64,000 nucleotides of DNA from the NCBI GenBank assembly GCA_009741485.1, contig CM019216.1, positions 44,529,361 to 44,593,360 on the forward strand, read 5' to 3'. A model generated the notes under the pieces. It did no database searches, was not told where the DNA came from, and saw only the letters and a list, made by a program, of their open reading frames with translations. The translations under genes were made by a program, and so were the position numbers. Shown piece by piece: positions 36,054-48,700 of this stretch (the stretch's first letter is position 1; every line of letters starts with the position of its first letter). Source of the stretch: Malurus cyaneus samueli. Lineage: Eukaryota > Chordata > Aves > Passeriformes > Maluridae.

Positions 36054-37939
36054 TTAGATGTGAGCAAACAGGAAACCTGAGAAAGAAGAGTGAACATAAT
36101 CAGAGGAGTAGAGACCATTAGATTCTGAATTGGGCAGTTGGAGCCATACTTGGTCATTCTCCATGAGATCAATGACAGCACTGCCAGAAGCCTGGTCAAG
36201 GTATCCTTTCTTGTACTCATCATAGGTGTACATGAGTGGGGAACCATTTTTGTAGAGTGCAACCCAAACATTTGTCCCTTTTGCATGTACATGGTAGGAG
36301 AAATAGTACAGTCCGGGGGTCCTGCAGGTGAAGATTCCTGTTCTGGGGTCATAGTGTTGCTGCCTATTGTACAAGATTTTATCAAATTTGATGGGGACTG
36401 TGGCTGCAGGGTAAGCTTTTGAGAGGATGACACTGAAAGCAGACACTGGCATCCCTGTCAGAGCTTGGTTTACTCCTCCTTTTATGAAAGAGATCCCTGA
36501 TAGGTCCCGAGATTCTCCCGCTTTAACATAGCCTTCGGGTATTACAGCTTGGCCGGGGGGACCAGGAGGACCTGGGGGGCCGGGCATGCCGGGCTCACCA
36601 TTGCTGCCTTTAGGCCCGGGGGGCCCAGGTGGTCCCATGGGTCCGCTCAAGCCTTTGGTGGAAATGCCTGCTGGGCCCGGCAGTCCTGGTGCTCCTGGCT
36701 CACCCTTCGCACCGGGGGCTCCCGGCAGGCCGGGGGGGCCAATGGGGCCTCTGATCCCAGGTATTCCTGAAGGCCCTCTGGGGCCTGGCTCACCATTGGT
36801 CCCTGGCACGCCCTTGGCTCCCTGGGGACCCATTGGACCAGGCAGCCCAGGTAGCCCAGCAGGGCCGACATCACCTTTTGGACCTGGGAGACCTGGGTGT
36901 CCCTTAGGACCGGCAAGACCCTGCTCTCCTGGGTATCCCGGTTTTCCCTCTAATCCTGGTAAGCCTCGTTCCCCCTTGGCCCCTGGGAATCCTGGGAGGC
37001 CTGCAGGGCCCATGTCACCTTTGGGACCAGGTAGGCCGTTCTCACCAGGCACACCTTTGAGTCCATGAGGGCCCATGCTCCCTGGTGGCCCAACCGGCCC
37101 TGGTTCTCCTGGCACACCAGCTGGACCTTGGTCTCCTTTAGGGCCTGGAAGGCCAGGGGGACCTTCAGGCCCTCGGTGTCCCTTCATTCCCGGCAATCCT
37201 GGCTTTCCGAAACCTGGGAGTCCTGGGGATCCAGGCAACCCTGCAGGTCCGGGATGCCCCTTGGCTCCAGGGATGCCTGCTGCTCCTGGTGGTCCCATTG
37301 GCCCAGGCTTGCCAATGCCAACTTCTCCAGGTTCTCCTGGGAGACCCTGGGGACCTGGGAGACCAGCTGGTCCTGGGGCACCTCGAAAACCTCGGTCACC
37401 TTTCAGACCTGGCTGACCTGGGAGACCACTTTCACCAGGCTTCCCTATCCCAGCAGGACCAGGGGGGCCCCGGGGTCCCTGTGGGCCTGGAAGACCCCTG
37501 CCACCTGGGCGGCCTGGAATGCCAAATCCATTTTCTCCCTTTTGTCCATTTATACCAGGAATGCCAGGCTCTCCTTTCTCACCAGGAGGTCCCCTTGGCC
37601 CCTGAGCTCCTGGAGGGCCTTGTGGTCCTGGCTTGCCAGGGACAGTCAATCCTGCAGGGCCGGGAGTGCCAGGGGGCCCTTGTGGCCCTCGTGCTCCTGG
37701 GAGTCCAGCAGGTCCAGGTTCTCCTTTCTCACCATTTAGTCCTCTTGCTCCTGGCTTTCCTGGTAGACCTGGCACTCCTGGCTTTCCGACCGCAGAGAAT
37801 CCAGGTGGTCCTGGGGGACCAGGAGGGCCTTGGGGACCCGGACTTCCAAATCCTGGCTTTCCTGCTGGACCTGGTTGTCCCCTTGGTCCAGCGGGGCCTG
37901 GGGGACCAGGGGGTCCTTGTTCTCCCCTTACCTGCACAC
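36054..37939 (-). CDS. COL10A1: COL10A1 coding exon 3: collagen triple helix and C1q-like NC1 domain of type X collagen
   Basis: Type X collagen is a short-chain homotrimer secreted by hypertrophic chondrocytes, where it forms a hexagonal network in calcifying growth-plate cartilage. The exon begins after acceptor 'tttctcacag' (rest of a split Gly codon, then VQVRGEQG) and runs without stops to TAA at 36054. With exon 2 it gives 674 residues, close to the 680 of human. Gly-X-Y repeats fill about residues 52-509. I count the eight interruptions typical of the family: GFG, GFSAVG, GLTVPG, GFGIPG, GIGKPG twice, GFGKPG and GISTKG. The NC1 domain (about 510-674) is C1q/TNF-like, with [36 protein letters not shown] and the terminal [10 protein letters not shown]1 drives trimer assembly. 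A single large exon for helix plus NC1 is the known structure of this gene. Long open frames on the + strand here are shadows of the Gly/Pro-rich codons. Confidence 0.98.
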
Positions 37940-40900
37940 CTGTGAGAAAGAGGGAATCAGATCAACCAGGGCATCTACAACTTACTTGCAGGCAATGTAG
38001 CATGGTGTTGAAGTGCATGAAGGGTTAATTTAACCTTCAACCTTGTAGAGGTCAAGTTTCAGTTGCTGTCATGGTCATTGAGAACCTGACATTGTGAATA
38101 AAAGTGTTTCAGAGCCCTTACAAGCAGTAAGTGACAATTTGTTGGAAATGTGAGTAAAAAGGTCTGTAGAAATTTTTTTTTTTTTGCTTCAATATATTCA
38201 GGGTCATCAGAGAGATTAGAAAACGCTGTGCAAATAGATGCAGACATTTAAGTGAGGATAATAAACGAAACAGCCTGGTAACAGATTTAGCTGGTCATCA
38301 AATTTGAAGAATGAAATCACAGAAAGCTGTCTGTGCAGGTGTAGCAGCTTTTAAGAATTTTCTTCTTCCTAGCCCTCTACTTTCAAAAGTGAGCCATGGC
38401 ACTGGTTCTTTTGTAAACATATGAATGTTATATTTTCAGATATTTGGTGAAAGACTTCTGCCTTTCATAAAAATGTCACAAAATGGCAGGTTACAACGTG
38501 TCAATGGCAGGTTACAACTGATAATTCCTTCTACTGCTATCAGAATTTTGGCACTGTTAAGGTTTTTTTTAATGCTGCTTCATTTTCCCAGTTACCAAAA
38601 CAGCAGGTGGAGCCACTTAGCCAAATGTCTCAAATAGAGGAATAAACAAACAAGCTCACTGCTTTCTGTGTGCTTTGGAGGAGCCTGCTGCTTCATGTTG
38701 GATTTAGCATGTTGATTTGTTGGACGTTACATACGAGATTAACATGGTATCGTGAGACTACTTCACTCATTTGCAACAGCTGACAGCATTATAGAACAAA
38801 ATAGCATATCTGTGATGGATGTTAATTTGAGGAGTAATTTTAAAAATAAAAACTGAAGGGTGCGAAAAGAGCCTGGATTCTGTTTTTTATACACAACATA
38901 TTCTATTGAATGCTTATTTAGAAAAGGTTGATAATTCATCAACAACTGCATCAGCTATAATTTTTCTTTTCAGCCTCTCACAAAAAGACCGGTGTATGTA
39001 TTACATATATGTATATTCATGAAATCTTAAGCAATGGCTATTCAGCTGTCTCTTAGACAATAATAAAGTGCCTTTTCCAATCTGTGGCTAGTCTTGTTGG
39101 ACCAAAAATGAGGTGAAGGAGGAAACTATTCTTCTACATACTGGTTTGGTTTTGGTTTTTTTTTTTTGTTTTTTTTAAATAATAGAGGTATGCTTATGAA
39201 ATGCATTTGATTTTGGTTTGTTATTTAATCTGCAAGATTGCCTTCTTCTTGAATTGACAGGCAAATTGTTCTTATCTAGCAAATGCAGAGTGCATTTTCT
39301 TTTCTGATGCATAAAATCAGCACAGACACATATCAGCTTATTTTGTACATCTTCCTATCTCATCTGTCTCAAGGCTATGAAACAGAAGATAGCTGTAAGA
39401 AAGCTAGCAAGGTCTGTGATCTATTGACAAACTTTTTTTTCTGGTGGAAAATTACATCTTTATCTCAGAGTGCATCTCCTTATTGCTTTTACCATATTTT
39501 CAATGCAGATATATCAGTCCTAGGTTCACAGAGTGGTGGGTCCTGCCTTTTTTGCATAAGATGTAAAGACTTTGTCATGTTGTTGTAGAGATTTTCTGTG
39601 AGCTATTTCAAAGTTGTGCTTTTAGATTAAAATTGTAATTTTAATTGCGCTGTCTAAAAGCAATGGTTATTCCTCAGAGGAAAGGACTGCTGAATGCATT
39701 AATGAAATAGAATTTATACCAAGAACACTGAAGTATTGATAGGCTACTCTTTAACGTGTCTCAGCACGTAACTTGATGCAAAATTGGTTTGCATTCTCTA
39801 GTGCAGTCAAACATCATGTATGTATTGAATTAAATATGTAGACTTTAACATAACCTGCAGTAATGGCTTATTTAAGCATTGCTGAATAGTCAGGCCCCAT
39901 TCAATTACTGTTTTCAAACTGGACTTTTCAAATATTTCAAGCCAAAGAGCTGCTGGTTAAAAAATTGTATTGTGGAGAGCTGTCAAGACCAAGATTTTTA
40001 AAACAATTTCACCAAACTAAGTGAAGCTTTAACAGGCTTTGGTTGCCAGCAGAAATTGTGTGATCTTTTTTATGCTATCCTGAGTCACCAGTTTGGGTTT
40101 AGAATGAGATTTCAGTTCCAGGCTGCTTTCTTACAAAGCTGTACAAAGCAAAAAGATAATTGATTGATGACTGTATCAGTAGAAGTCATTGTTCGGTGAT
40201 CAAATAGGAAAAGTAAGCTATGATGAAAAGCTTGCCATTGCTGCTTGAACTACTTGCATGTGGAAGAACTCACTAGACAAAACCTGGATTGATTTGGTTC
40301 TGTAGTTTCTCCTGCTTTATTCTTCTGAGATCACCTCAGATTAGGAGTGATGATCTCTAAATCTTCCCTCTTTAAATTCTCCTAAACTCGTTATAGAATG
40401 TTTGTTTCCCAGGCTCAAGAATAACAGTCCTCCATTTTTATATGTGTTCACTAAAGTGAAAATTTGTCGAGTATTTTTGAGTGACTGGACTCACATGTCT
40501 GTAAAACTCTAGGTTGGTTCCTGCTTTTGAGGTCTAGTGTATAGTCTTCTGTCGTCTTTCCTAAATAGAGAGCATTTTATACTTCTCAGGTTTTCTTATT
40601 ATTATGTTCTGTGTTAGTATACAAAGTGAAAACTTAGTTCAGGACAATTCATTTCCCCCTTTCACACCATTGTCTGTCTACTCTGATTCTTGCTTATTTT
40701 GTTGCTGGTTTCCCCTTTCCAAAATATTTTCTATAGAGGGGGAAAGAAAAACCACTATGAGGAGAAGTAAGTGAAGTATGGTAGAGGATAGCCAAGTAAA
40801 TATTATACTTCACTTAAAAATAGTATAAATATGTCAATTATTCTGAATAAAGTAATGGAAAAACACTATGAAAATCTAATGAAGAAGGGGTGAGAAAATG

Positions 40901-42350
40901 CAGTATTTAACTCAGTGAGAATTCTAATTAGTAAGTCCTGAGAGAAGCTGTTTATGTACATGTACCTAAATTTGATCTGGGAGTGCTATTAGGATTCCAG
41001 GAAGTCCTCATGCTGAAGGCAATGGATGAAACTGTGACAGTGTGTTAGTACAGCCCAGAAGAACTTTTTGGGCTGAGGTTCCCAGCTCTGCTGCTTTCAT
41101 TTGGTTCTTCCTGCAGAGATCCTTGGAGCATGTGGATTGGAGCTGGTTGGTATGGGGCCAGTGCTAACTCCAGTTAGTATGAGACAAAACCTCCTAAATG
41201 AAGGTAATGTGGATGCAAATGCCCTGAGCAGCAATTCTGCTCTCCAGATTCGCCCATGTCCTTTTTCTGGTGAAGGGAACCTTATTTCCTAATGCTATTT
41301 TCTGAGTCCCTCATTCAGTTTCCTTGTTTCTGCCCAAGTGTGATTATTACAACTGAAAGTGGATGGGATACAGCAAAAAAGAAAGCTATTTTAAATAGCT
41401 TGATGATGTCTGAAAGAAAACAGTGCTATTCTAAGGGGGAGAGGGCAGGTGTTTACAAGGAAGATTCAGTTCTCTTAATTTAAATGACAATTTTGAATGC
41501 AGATCAGAAGCTTCGATTTCAGTTTTTTGAAACAGACTTTGGACTAAGCATGAAAAAAATAAAACATAGCTCAAATAGTTTCAAACATTAGGTATAGCCA
41601 CCCATTTGACTTACAAGGACAGAGGGGATAACCAGAAATAAGATGGTGCAATGTATAGCATTGCAGTTATGTATTGCCTATACAGGCTGCCATTAGACTG
41701 ATAAATGCAATGAAGAGGGTTTTTTTTTTTAATACTTAAAATAACAGATTACTATGTGATTTATCTGTAATTAAAGCATAAGCTTAAATCACTCATGAAA
41801 AACTATGTAGAAATTTATGGCACGTTTTACAACTATATATGTCATCTTATTTTGCCTTTCTAGGCTTCAAACAGGTCTTCATTTGCCCATGTGTGTCATA
41901 TATATATTTAAATTCATACCTAAGGTCTTTTCTGAGCACAGATAACATGACAAAATATGTAAAAGTTCTTCCTGAATATTGTAGGTGACAGGTCTGTTGC
42001 TTGTTGAATCAAGAAATGTGAGGATAATCATCATATTGTACATAATTATGTGCACAATCATGTTGCATTACTCCCAAAATTGAAGTGAAGATTTGGAGCT
42101 GTTACTGTGTTTCTGCTCTATATGTCTTTGGTGATTATTGTGTAAAAAAATTGTCTGACAGGTATGTATTTTTGTCAGTAGGAGGCAACTCCAGAGCCAC
42201 TGCAAATACTTTCTGCAGTGATAAAATTATTTTAATAAACCTAAACTCTTAGTGAAGGAATACTAGTAGTATAAATGAAGAGATTTTGTTCAGGTATTTG
42301 CCCTCTAGGAATAATTGTGTTAGTTTGTTATGAAAAAATAGTAAACTTAC
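37940..42350 (-). other. COL10A1: COL10A1 intron 2
   Basis: On the minus strand it begins GTAAGTTT after exon 2 and ends TTTCTCACAG. It contains a tandem copy of 'aatggcaggttacaac' at about 38481-38519 and low-complexity T/G runs near 39140-39178. No exon is supported. Confidence 0.85.
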
Positions 42351-42489
42351 CTTGACTCTTTACATTGTATGGTAGAAAATGCGGCCCCTTGATGCTGGAT
42401 TGTTTCTGATATCTCTCAGAAAAATATCCATCACCACCATGGACAAAGTTCAGGCAAAACAGCAGCAGCAAAGATATTTGTAAATGCAT
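42351..42489 (-). CDS. COL10A1: COL10A1 coding exon 2: signal peptide and N-terminal NC2 domain
   Basis: The start is ATG 42489, with A at -3 and no upstream ATG in the 5'UTR. An earlier in-frame ATG at 42570 lies in the intron, outside the exon. Residues 1-18 (MHLQISLLLLFCLNFVHG) form a signal peptide with a leucine-rich core. The NC2 stretch follows (GDGYFSERYQKQSSIKGPHF and on to VKSQ), ending with one base of a Gly codon at donor GTAAGT. The exon itself starts at 42504 after acceptor 'ctaacacag', giving 15 nt of 5'UTR here. It joins exon 3 in frame. Confidence 0.96.
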
Positions 42490-42504
42490 GTTTCCAAATC
42501 TGTT
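42490..42504 (-). other. COL10A1: COL10A1 exon 2, 5'UTR part
   Basis: Fifteen bases between the acceptor AG (42505-42506) and the start codon. Confidence 0.85.
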
Positions 42505-43146
42505 CTGTGTTAGAAAAGGTAGAAAAAGTTTGTTGTAAAGAAAAACTGTGTAGTGCTGTTTCTTGTGCATGAATAAGAGTTTTCTTAAATTATTAGTATT
42601 AAAAGTAACATTATTTTTGCTTACTTCTTTCTGATTTCACTAGTTGTGAAGAATCCTCTAAGAAAAAGGGAATCAGCATTGCTATCACTTTGAATGATAG
42701 GGTTCTTATATAGAATAGCTTAGAGGCAATAGTCTCACTCTCAAGAAAAGAATAATTTTAGTTGGATGACAGCCTATTCAAGAAAGCAATATTCCAAAAC
42801 AGTGATTACTTAAACTAGAGCTCCAAAGTAGGTTCAGATGTTCCATATATCAAAACTGCTGAAATGAAGAAAAGTTTTCAGTGACAATACATATGCACTT
42901 TCACCTCACTGCCTCTGTCTAATGCTATAGCAAATGAAGGATGAAGTCCTGGCTCCTTCATCATCAGTGGCAAAAATCTCACCAAGGTTGAAACCAAGTT
43001 TTTACCTGTGGCCTTACAAATAGCCCCAGTGGCAGTGAGGTTGCTGGCCCTTAAATATCAACCCTATTCCCTACCCAGACAGAAAACAGGTATCCTGAAG
43101 AAGTTACCTTCAAAACCAAAGAGAATAAAATAAAATCGTGACATAC
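42505..43146 (-). other. COL10A1: COL10A1 intron 1
   Basis: On the minus strand it begins GTATGT at 43146 and ends CTAACACAG. No other feature is seen. Confidence 0.8.
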
Positions 43147-43240
43147 CGAAATGTTGTGGAGCTCCAATGCAGAGTGGTAGAGGAGTAAATCCTCCTCTAC
43201 TGAGGTGTTCTTCTGCCACTGGTGAGTGAGCAGAAGCTGA
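43147..43240 (-). other. COL10A1: COL10A1 exon 1 (non-coding 5'UTR)
   Basis: It ends at a GTATGT donor (43146 downward) and starts about 25-30 nt after a TATA-like box. It contains no ATG and includes a perfect 9-bp hairpin. The start is inferred from TATA spacing. Confidence 0.75.
43177..43200 (-). repeat. COL10A1: Perfect 9-bp stem, 6-nt loop hairpin in COL10A1 5'UTR
   Basis: Arms GTAGAGGAG and CTCCTCTAC are exact reverse complements separated by six bases, so they would form a stable stem-loop in the mRNA leader. Confidence 0.9.
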
Positions 43241-43263
43241 TGATTTCTAGTGTCACCCTTGAG

Positions 43264-43270
43264 TATTTAT
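43264..43270 (-). promoter_or_regulatory. COL10A1: COL10A1 TATA-like box (ATAAATA)
   Basis: Minus-strand ATAAATA in a GATAAATACTC context, about 25-30 bp before the inferred transcription start. Type X collagen genes have TATA-type, tissue-specific promoters. Confidence 0.65.
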
Positions 43271-44380
43271 CTGGTTTTCCCCTTAGTTGGGTGACTACTG
43301 AGCAATAAGCTCCTCCCCCAAAATCAGTAAGCAGTAATTATCTCTGTGTGTATAAGTGTGTTTTTTAGGGGTGGGGGAGAGCTATTTTGGGCAGTCATCC
43401 TAGATTCTTCTAAGGGTTTTTTTTGTTAGTTTTTTAAAATTATTTTATTGGATTTCTTACCGTTTATGAGATTGTATAGTTCATATCTTGTTTTTTTTCT
43501 AAAATTTTATGGCCCCTCTGTTTTTAGAGTTGATACAGGTAACATTGGAAAAAATCATGAACTAGTAAGTAAGGTTAGTAATTGCAAGTATTCATATGAA
43601 TTTCTCTGTAAATGTTTTCAGGAAAGACTTATACATTTTGAACTTTGGTGAGCTGTTACTTTCAGGAGTAACCCCACTGAAGTTTGTAGAGACCATTTAT
43701 GTGAGTAACTTGAGACTGCTTATGTGAATAATTGCTCACTGGGACACAAGAGGAGAATTTTAAATCAACTAAGATGCTAATAAGTGATTTGTGAGAGAAC
43801 CTGGTTACTTTTAAGCAGTTATTATTTTCGGAGATTTTATCTTCATGTTTTATCTCTAGACTTCTGTTTTGATGTTGGAGGTACACTACCACACATATAA
43901 TGCAAGTAATGTTTCTGTATAATGAAATCTTGAAATGTGAGTTCACTGTACAAAATGAGAACTTCATTGTGTCCAGTTGTAACAAATGTACTGAAATCCA
44001 CACTGCTGAATTTTGCAAGTATTATGCAGGGCGATGTTTGAGGGTTTCAGTTTTGTAAATGTAAACTAATGCCGTTTTTACTGTTGGGGGATCAAACTTG
44101 GTTATGGTTTTAGCTGTTAAGAGATTTTGCAGGAGTTATAGAAATACAAATTAAAAACGTGTACTAGCGTTGATTCTCATGCGTGGTAGGTACAGAAGGA
44201 GCACCTGTTGCTGTTCCAGCCAAAAGACTGAGCTGGTGGCCCTGAACCCTGTGGCTGTCCTGTGGAATGACAGGTTAACGTGGGCTGAATTTTACCTGCT
44301 CTGTGTCTTTGTTTAATTCCACACTCTTCAGCTTTTTTGGCTTTTATGTATTATGGCAAATGTCCTAGAACACAAGTTAC
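43271..44380. other. COL10A1 upstream region within NT5DC1 intron 6
   Basis: Proximal 5' flank of COL10A1. It includes an A/T-rich 'gctattttggg' element at 43381-43391, similar to but not exactly a MEF2 or CArG site. No gene is seen. Confidence 0.5.
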
Positions 44381-44600
44381 TGTACTGAAAGGGACCAATG
44401 GACCATCAAGTCTGTTCTGCTTGCAATTGTGCTAATACCTTTGCTTACTAGAGGGCTGGATTAATGTTTTAACTTAAACTGGTGCAATAATTTATTCAAT
44501 GTATTGTTGAACAGTTCTTCTATTTTTCTTCCTAGCCATCCTCTAAACAACATTAAGTTCTGTTTTTGTAAATAACCCTTTCTGCTGCTGGGGTCTTCAG
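44381..44600 (-). mobile_element. Possible very old CR1 3' fragment
   Basis: The stretch 'gaaagggaccaatggaccat' followed by 'caagtct' resembles the minus-strand 3' end of old CR1 ('aagggaccatt...atcatctagtct'). Similarity then fades, so the assignment and right boundary are weak. Confidence 0.3.
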
Positions 44601-44946
44601 TCTAAAGCTTGCTTTCTCCATGAGGCTTGCATGCCTGACCTGAGATATCTGAGATAGCATTTTTACTCCCCACATATGCATTCAGTTTCTTTTAGTTTTT
44701 CAGAGAAAGAAAATCTGTCCTCAGGTTTTTTGTGTAATTACTTGAGGTACTCTATTTGAAAAATTAGTTTCTATAAACTCAAGGGAGAATTCAGTCATCA
44801 CTTTTGACAGAGGTAACAAATACATGGGCATAAAGTTTATTTCCTCCTTGAAAAAACACAGCTCCAGCCCCTTTTTTGGTTCATATAAATCCAAAAATAG
44901 CTTTTGATTTTTTAAAGCATTTAAATATACAGTCCTCAGTGGGAAG

Positions 44947-44953
44947 TGTGGTT
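44947..44953 (+). promoter_or_regulatory. Candidate RUNX site upstream of COL10A1
   Basis: TGTGGTT matches the RUNX consensus TGYGGTY, about 1.7 kb upstream of the COL10A1 start. RUNX2 is a known activator of this gene in hypertrophic chondrocytes. A lone motif of this length also occurs often by chance. Confidence 0.3.
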
Positions 44954-45780
44954 GTTGCTAATTTGACAATATTTGGTTAAGAACAGCAGGCGACAGTTTT
45001 ATGCACACACAGTTTTGTGCTAATTTCTTGCCTAATTCATAAATACCCCCAAAGCAGGCACACTTATGTTACAAAAGCACCAATAATTTACACTGATATT
45101 TGTCCAGCAGCCTCGCTTCCTGCCTTGGCTCCCTCTGGGCAGGAAGGTGAATAATCTCTGTGTCTCTTCATAAATAGGGATGATTGTGGGTTGAAAAGGT
45201 ATATACAGGCAAACCTGCTGTCCTTGTGATTAACCTGAGCCCCACCCTATTGTGCTATCTTATGCCACTTCTTTGGCTTGAGGTTTTGTTTTTTGTTGGT
45301 GTGGGGAATTGAGGTAGAGTTGGAGTTCACTGCCTTTGTATGTTTTCCCTGTTGCTGTGGCTATTTCATGTTGACAGAGCACTAACATGCATTTAGCTCT
45401 AAGAGTACATATGAAAGGTGTGCTGCAGTATGTATTTGCCCATGCAAAAATACCTGAAACAGACATACTTGTGTATATATATTTACAGTATCAGCATATT
45501 GTAAACAGGAAAGGTTATTTGCAAAGCTGTTTCCAAAATACAAATCTTCACGTGCTTTTGTTATATAGTTATGCATTTAGAACATTTGCTTACAAGTGAA
45601 GGTGTCTTCACTCCCTCCTCCCCACAAATGTAATAGTCAGTGGTAAAATTTGATCCATTCTGCTACTCCAGAACTTGCCTTTAGTAGTGTACCTTCCCAT
45701 TTAAAGGTAATCATGTTGTGATGATGCAACAGTTTAAGTCCTAAGCTTAACTGCAATAAAAAGACTCAGAATCTCTATAG

Positions 45781-45786
45781 ACCACA
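45781..45786 (-). promoter_or_regulatory. Candidate RUNX core upstream of COL10A1
   Basis: ACCACA (TGTGGT on the minus strand), about 2.5 kb upstream of the COL10A1 start. Presented as a candidate only. Confidence 0.25.
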
Positions 45787-48700
45787 TGAATTAGCTATTG
45801 AAATCAAAGCCTCCAGTGCCATTTGCAGCAGTCTGCAGTGTTTCATCATATTTGCTGACTTGGTGTTCAGATTGTTGTTGGATGTTGTTGGAAAGCACAC
45901 ACTTACACATGCTTTCCAAAACCCCTTTTTGCTTCAGTCTCTTGCTCCCACAGAGTCAGTGAAAAGATGTGTAACATGGTAGTGACACCATGATTTGGGA
46001 AATGGGAACTGACTTTCACCACAATCCTCCAAGTGACTCCAAGAGACTTGTGAGTTCACAATAAGCAACTGGTTACGAGGAAGAAGCATGGAACATCTTA
46101 ATTAAACACAAATGATAATAAAACAAGAAGCTGCTCCCTGTCATGCACCCCTCAAAAAAAAAAAAGGAATATGAAAAGCAAAACTCCAGAAAAGGTTCTG
46201 CTAGGTCCTTGAAGTAGCTGGGAACTGGCCAGTTACGTTCTTGATGCTGAAGATTTTCAGTGTGAATATGGTTAAATTTATTGATTTGACTTTGAGTACG
46301 TGAATTCAATTTTTGCACCATCTAAATACAAACCATGTGCTTAGTTTCAAATAAAAGAGTTCTCTGAAAATAATACCTCACTGCTTTAACTTGAAATTTG
46401 TCTTATTTTTAATAATTGGCCTTTAGTCTAAATCCTGACCTTTTTCTTAAAATTACTGTTATGGATTATATGGTTTATAACTATTGTTTATGTTAAAAAA
46501 TGGTATATGAGGAACCTGGTGTGTGCAGGGGTGTTTACTCCCTTTGTTTGGATAGCTAATCTCAGTTGTAAATAAAGAGTCAATAATGTGCTGGTGAGAG
46601 ATATATTCCTTTAGTTTAAAAAGTAGACTGAAAAATGGGGAGTAATTTGTAAAAAAAAAAAAAAATTGCTGCTTCTGTCTCAGGTCCAATTTTCTTAACT
46701 GCTTGAAGTAACCTGCCCTAGTCCGTGAGAAGTTTTCTTCTATTAAAATGCTTATATCCAAAACTTGGGGTAGCTACCATTTTGCAAGGGACTCTTAACA
46801 GCTTCTAGCACCATCTCTGGTGAATTGAATTCTCCAGTCTCCAATTTTAAGTTTTCAAAGAAAGGTGTTTAAGAGTTTCCACAAGAAGTTTGAAAGCTTG
46901 CCATGAAATTAAAGGAGTAATTGGGTTTCCTAGTTTGTAGTATGCTTTATGGCACTTTGGAAACTCCTAAATCATGTCAGCTCCGTGGTTTAAAGCTGTC
47001 CTTTGCCCCTTTCTGTCACACAGTGGTGAAGAGTATTTCCATGCTCCCATGACAGCAGCCAGATGAGCCCTCAACATGAGTGCAGAGGAAAAGTGTTCCA
47101 CTGTACCTGTTGGGCAAAACTAATGCAGAGGGGCTTCAGCTTTTTATTGCTTGCAGTCAAATGTACCCAAAGGAATAGGAAATGGGAAAATTTGTTAACT
47201 CGATAGCTGTGGGAAATCTGGGTGGTTGTTTGTTTGTTTTGTTGTTTGGGTTTTTTGGTAATTATTTTAGCTTTCTATTTACATGGAGGGTATTTTCTGT
47301 TTCAACATTAGCCTCTTGGACTGCAGAGGTCTAGAACACATCTTGGTGAAAGAAATATTTACCTTGCTAATTGAAAAATAAATAAGACTTATTTTAAGTT
47401 TCAGAATGCATGTCATCTTTTTTTTATTAAGAGGCTTTTTAAGAGGTAAGGTGTAGGGTTGTGCAGCCCTATCTGCATCCATATTTTGAGATATAATGAA
47501 GAATTCTCTTTAAACTAACAAACCAAAACAAACTCTGTTACTCCTACAGTCCTGTACTACTCTTTAGATCTATAAAAAGTCCTTATACTCTTTTAACACT
47601 TGTAATTGTGGTTGAGTAAATGTCCTTGCAAGTAGTAATGGAAAGATGGTCTGTATTTATTCTGGCGCTGCAAAACTGACTGCTGACCAGTTTGTTCTGT
47701 TCAGCTCAAGTAACTGTTGATCACAAGAGCTCTATTTAGTATAGCGGTATATTTAAATAGATGACACCCAATTAAATATTTATAATTGTATTCTGGCTGA
47801 GTGACCTTGCAGAGACACTGAATAACCATGCTGAAACCTCAAAAGAAGTTTTGTTCCACAAAGGTTATAGAGAAAGCTTTGACACTGACATGAATTTTTG
47901 ATGAAACAATTCTCTGAGGACAGAAAGTAATATTGATTTTTGCTTTCTAACAGCACTACATGATTTATCACCACATTCATTATGCTTGTGTAAAGATTAG
48001 ATAATCTTCACCCATCTTAGAGAATTTTTGGTAATAGAGTAAAAGATACCAAACAGAAGTACTGGTGTTCAAAAAGATGTTTTGCGATACCTTGGGTATG
48101 GTGTTGGCCTGGACTTTTTCCTCCCTTTTTTTGTTTCTCCCTTCTTTGCTCCCAAAAGTAAAAACAACAAATATTATTCAAATAGATATATTAATTTGAA
48201 ATTTCTATCAGATGTGTGGGTTTAATTGAAAACTGATCAGTTTCAAGATACAGAAAACACAAAATTGGTTTTATATATTAAATATTCATTCTTTCCTCCA
48301 CAAATGCTTTTCTGATTAAGTAGTGCAAATGTTTAAACATATAAAGTTTTTTATTTTCGCTAGTTCTGTTTAAAAGTGTAACATGCAGGTGATGTGACAT
48401 CTGACAGGACTTGCATGGAGAGGAAGAATAGAAGAGTATTCGGTTAACTTTGTTCATAATTAAGGAAAATAAAATTTCCAGGGGCCTCATCAGTAAATAG
48501 CCTAAGTAAATAAAAAGATTTTGCTCTGGATTTTGATAAAGGAGTTCCACTAAACTGTTTCTGGAGCTACTTAAATATAACCAGGTAAAGAGATTTCCAG
48601 TTCATTGTAGCTGAAGGTGCATGTTTTCAGCCTTCTGATTATGTTGACTGCACTCCCCGTTATGCCAATACAATGGTTTGTGAAGCTTTACTTTAAGAGT

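Noticed and set aside
36549..38028. Long open frames on the + strand (for example 36586-37068, 37065-37739, 37289-37945)
   Set aside because: They are shadows of the Gly-Pro-rich COL10A1 coding strand, which lacks stops in other frames. Their composition mirrors the collagen repeat and they have no splice or start context of their own.
42490..42570. An upstream in-frame ATG extending the COL10A1 N-terminus
   Set aside because: It lies in intron 1, beyond the acceptor at 42505-42506. The ATG at 42489 gives a proper signal peptide.
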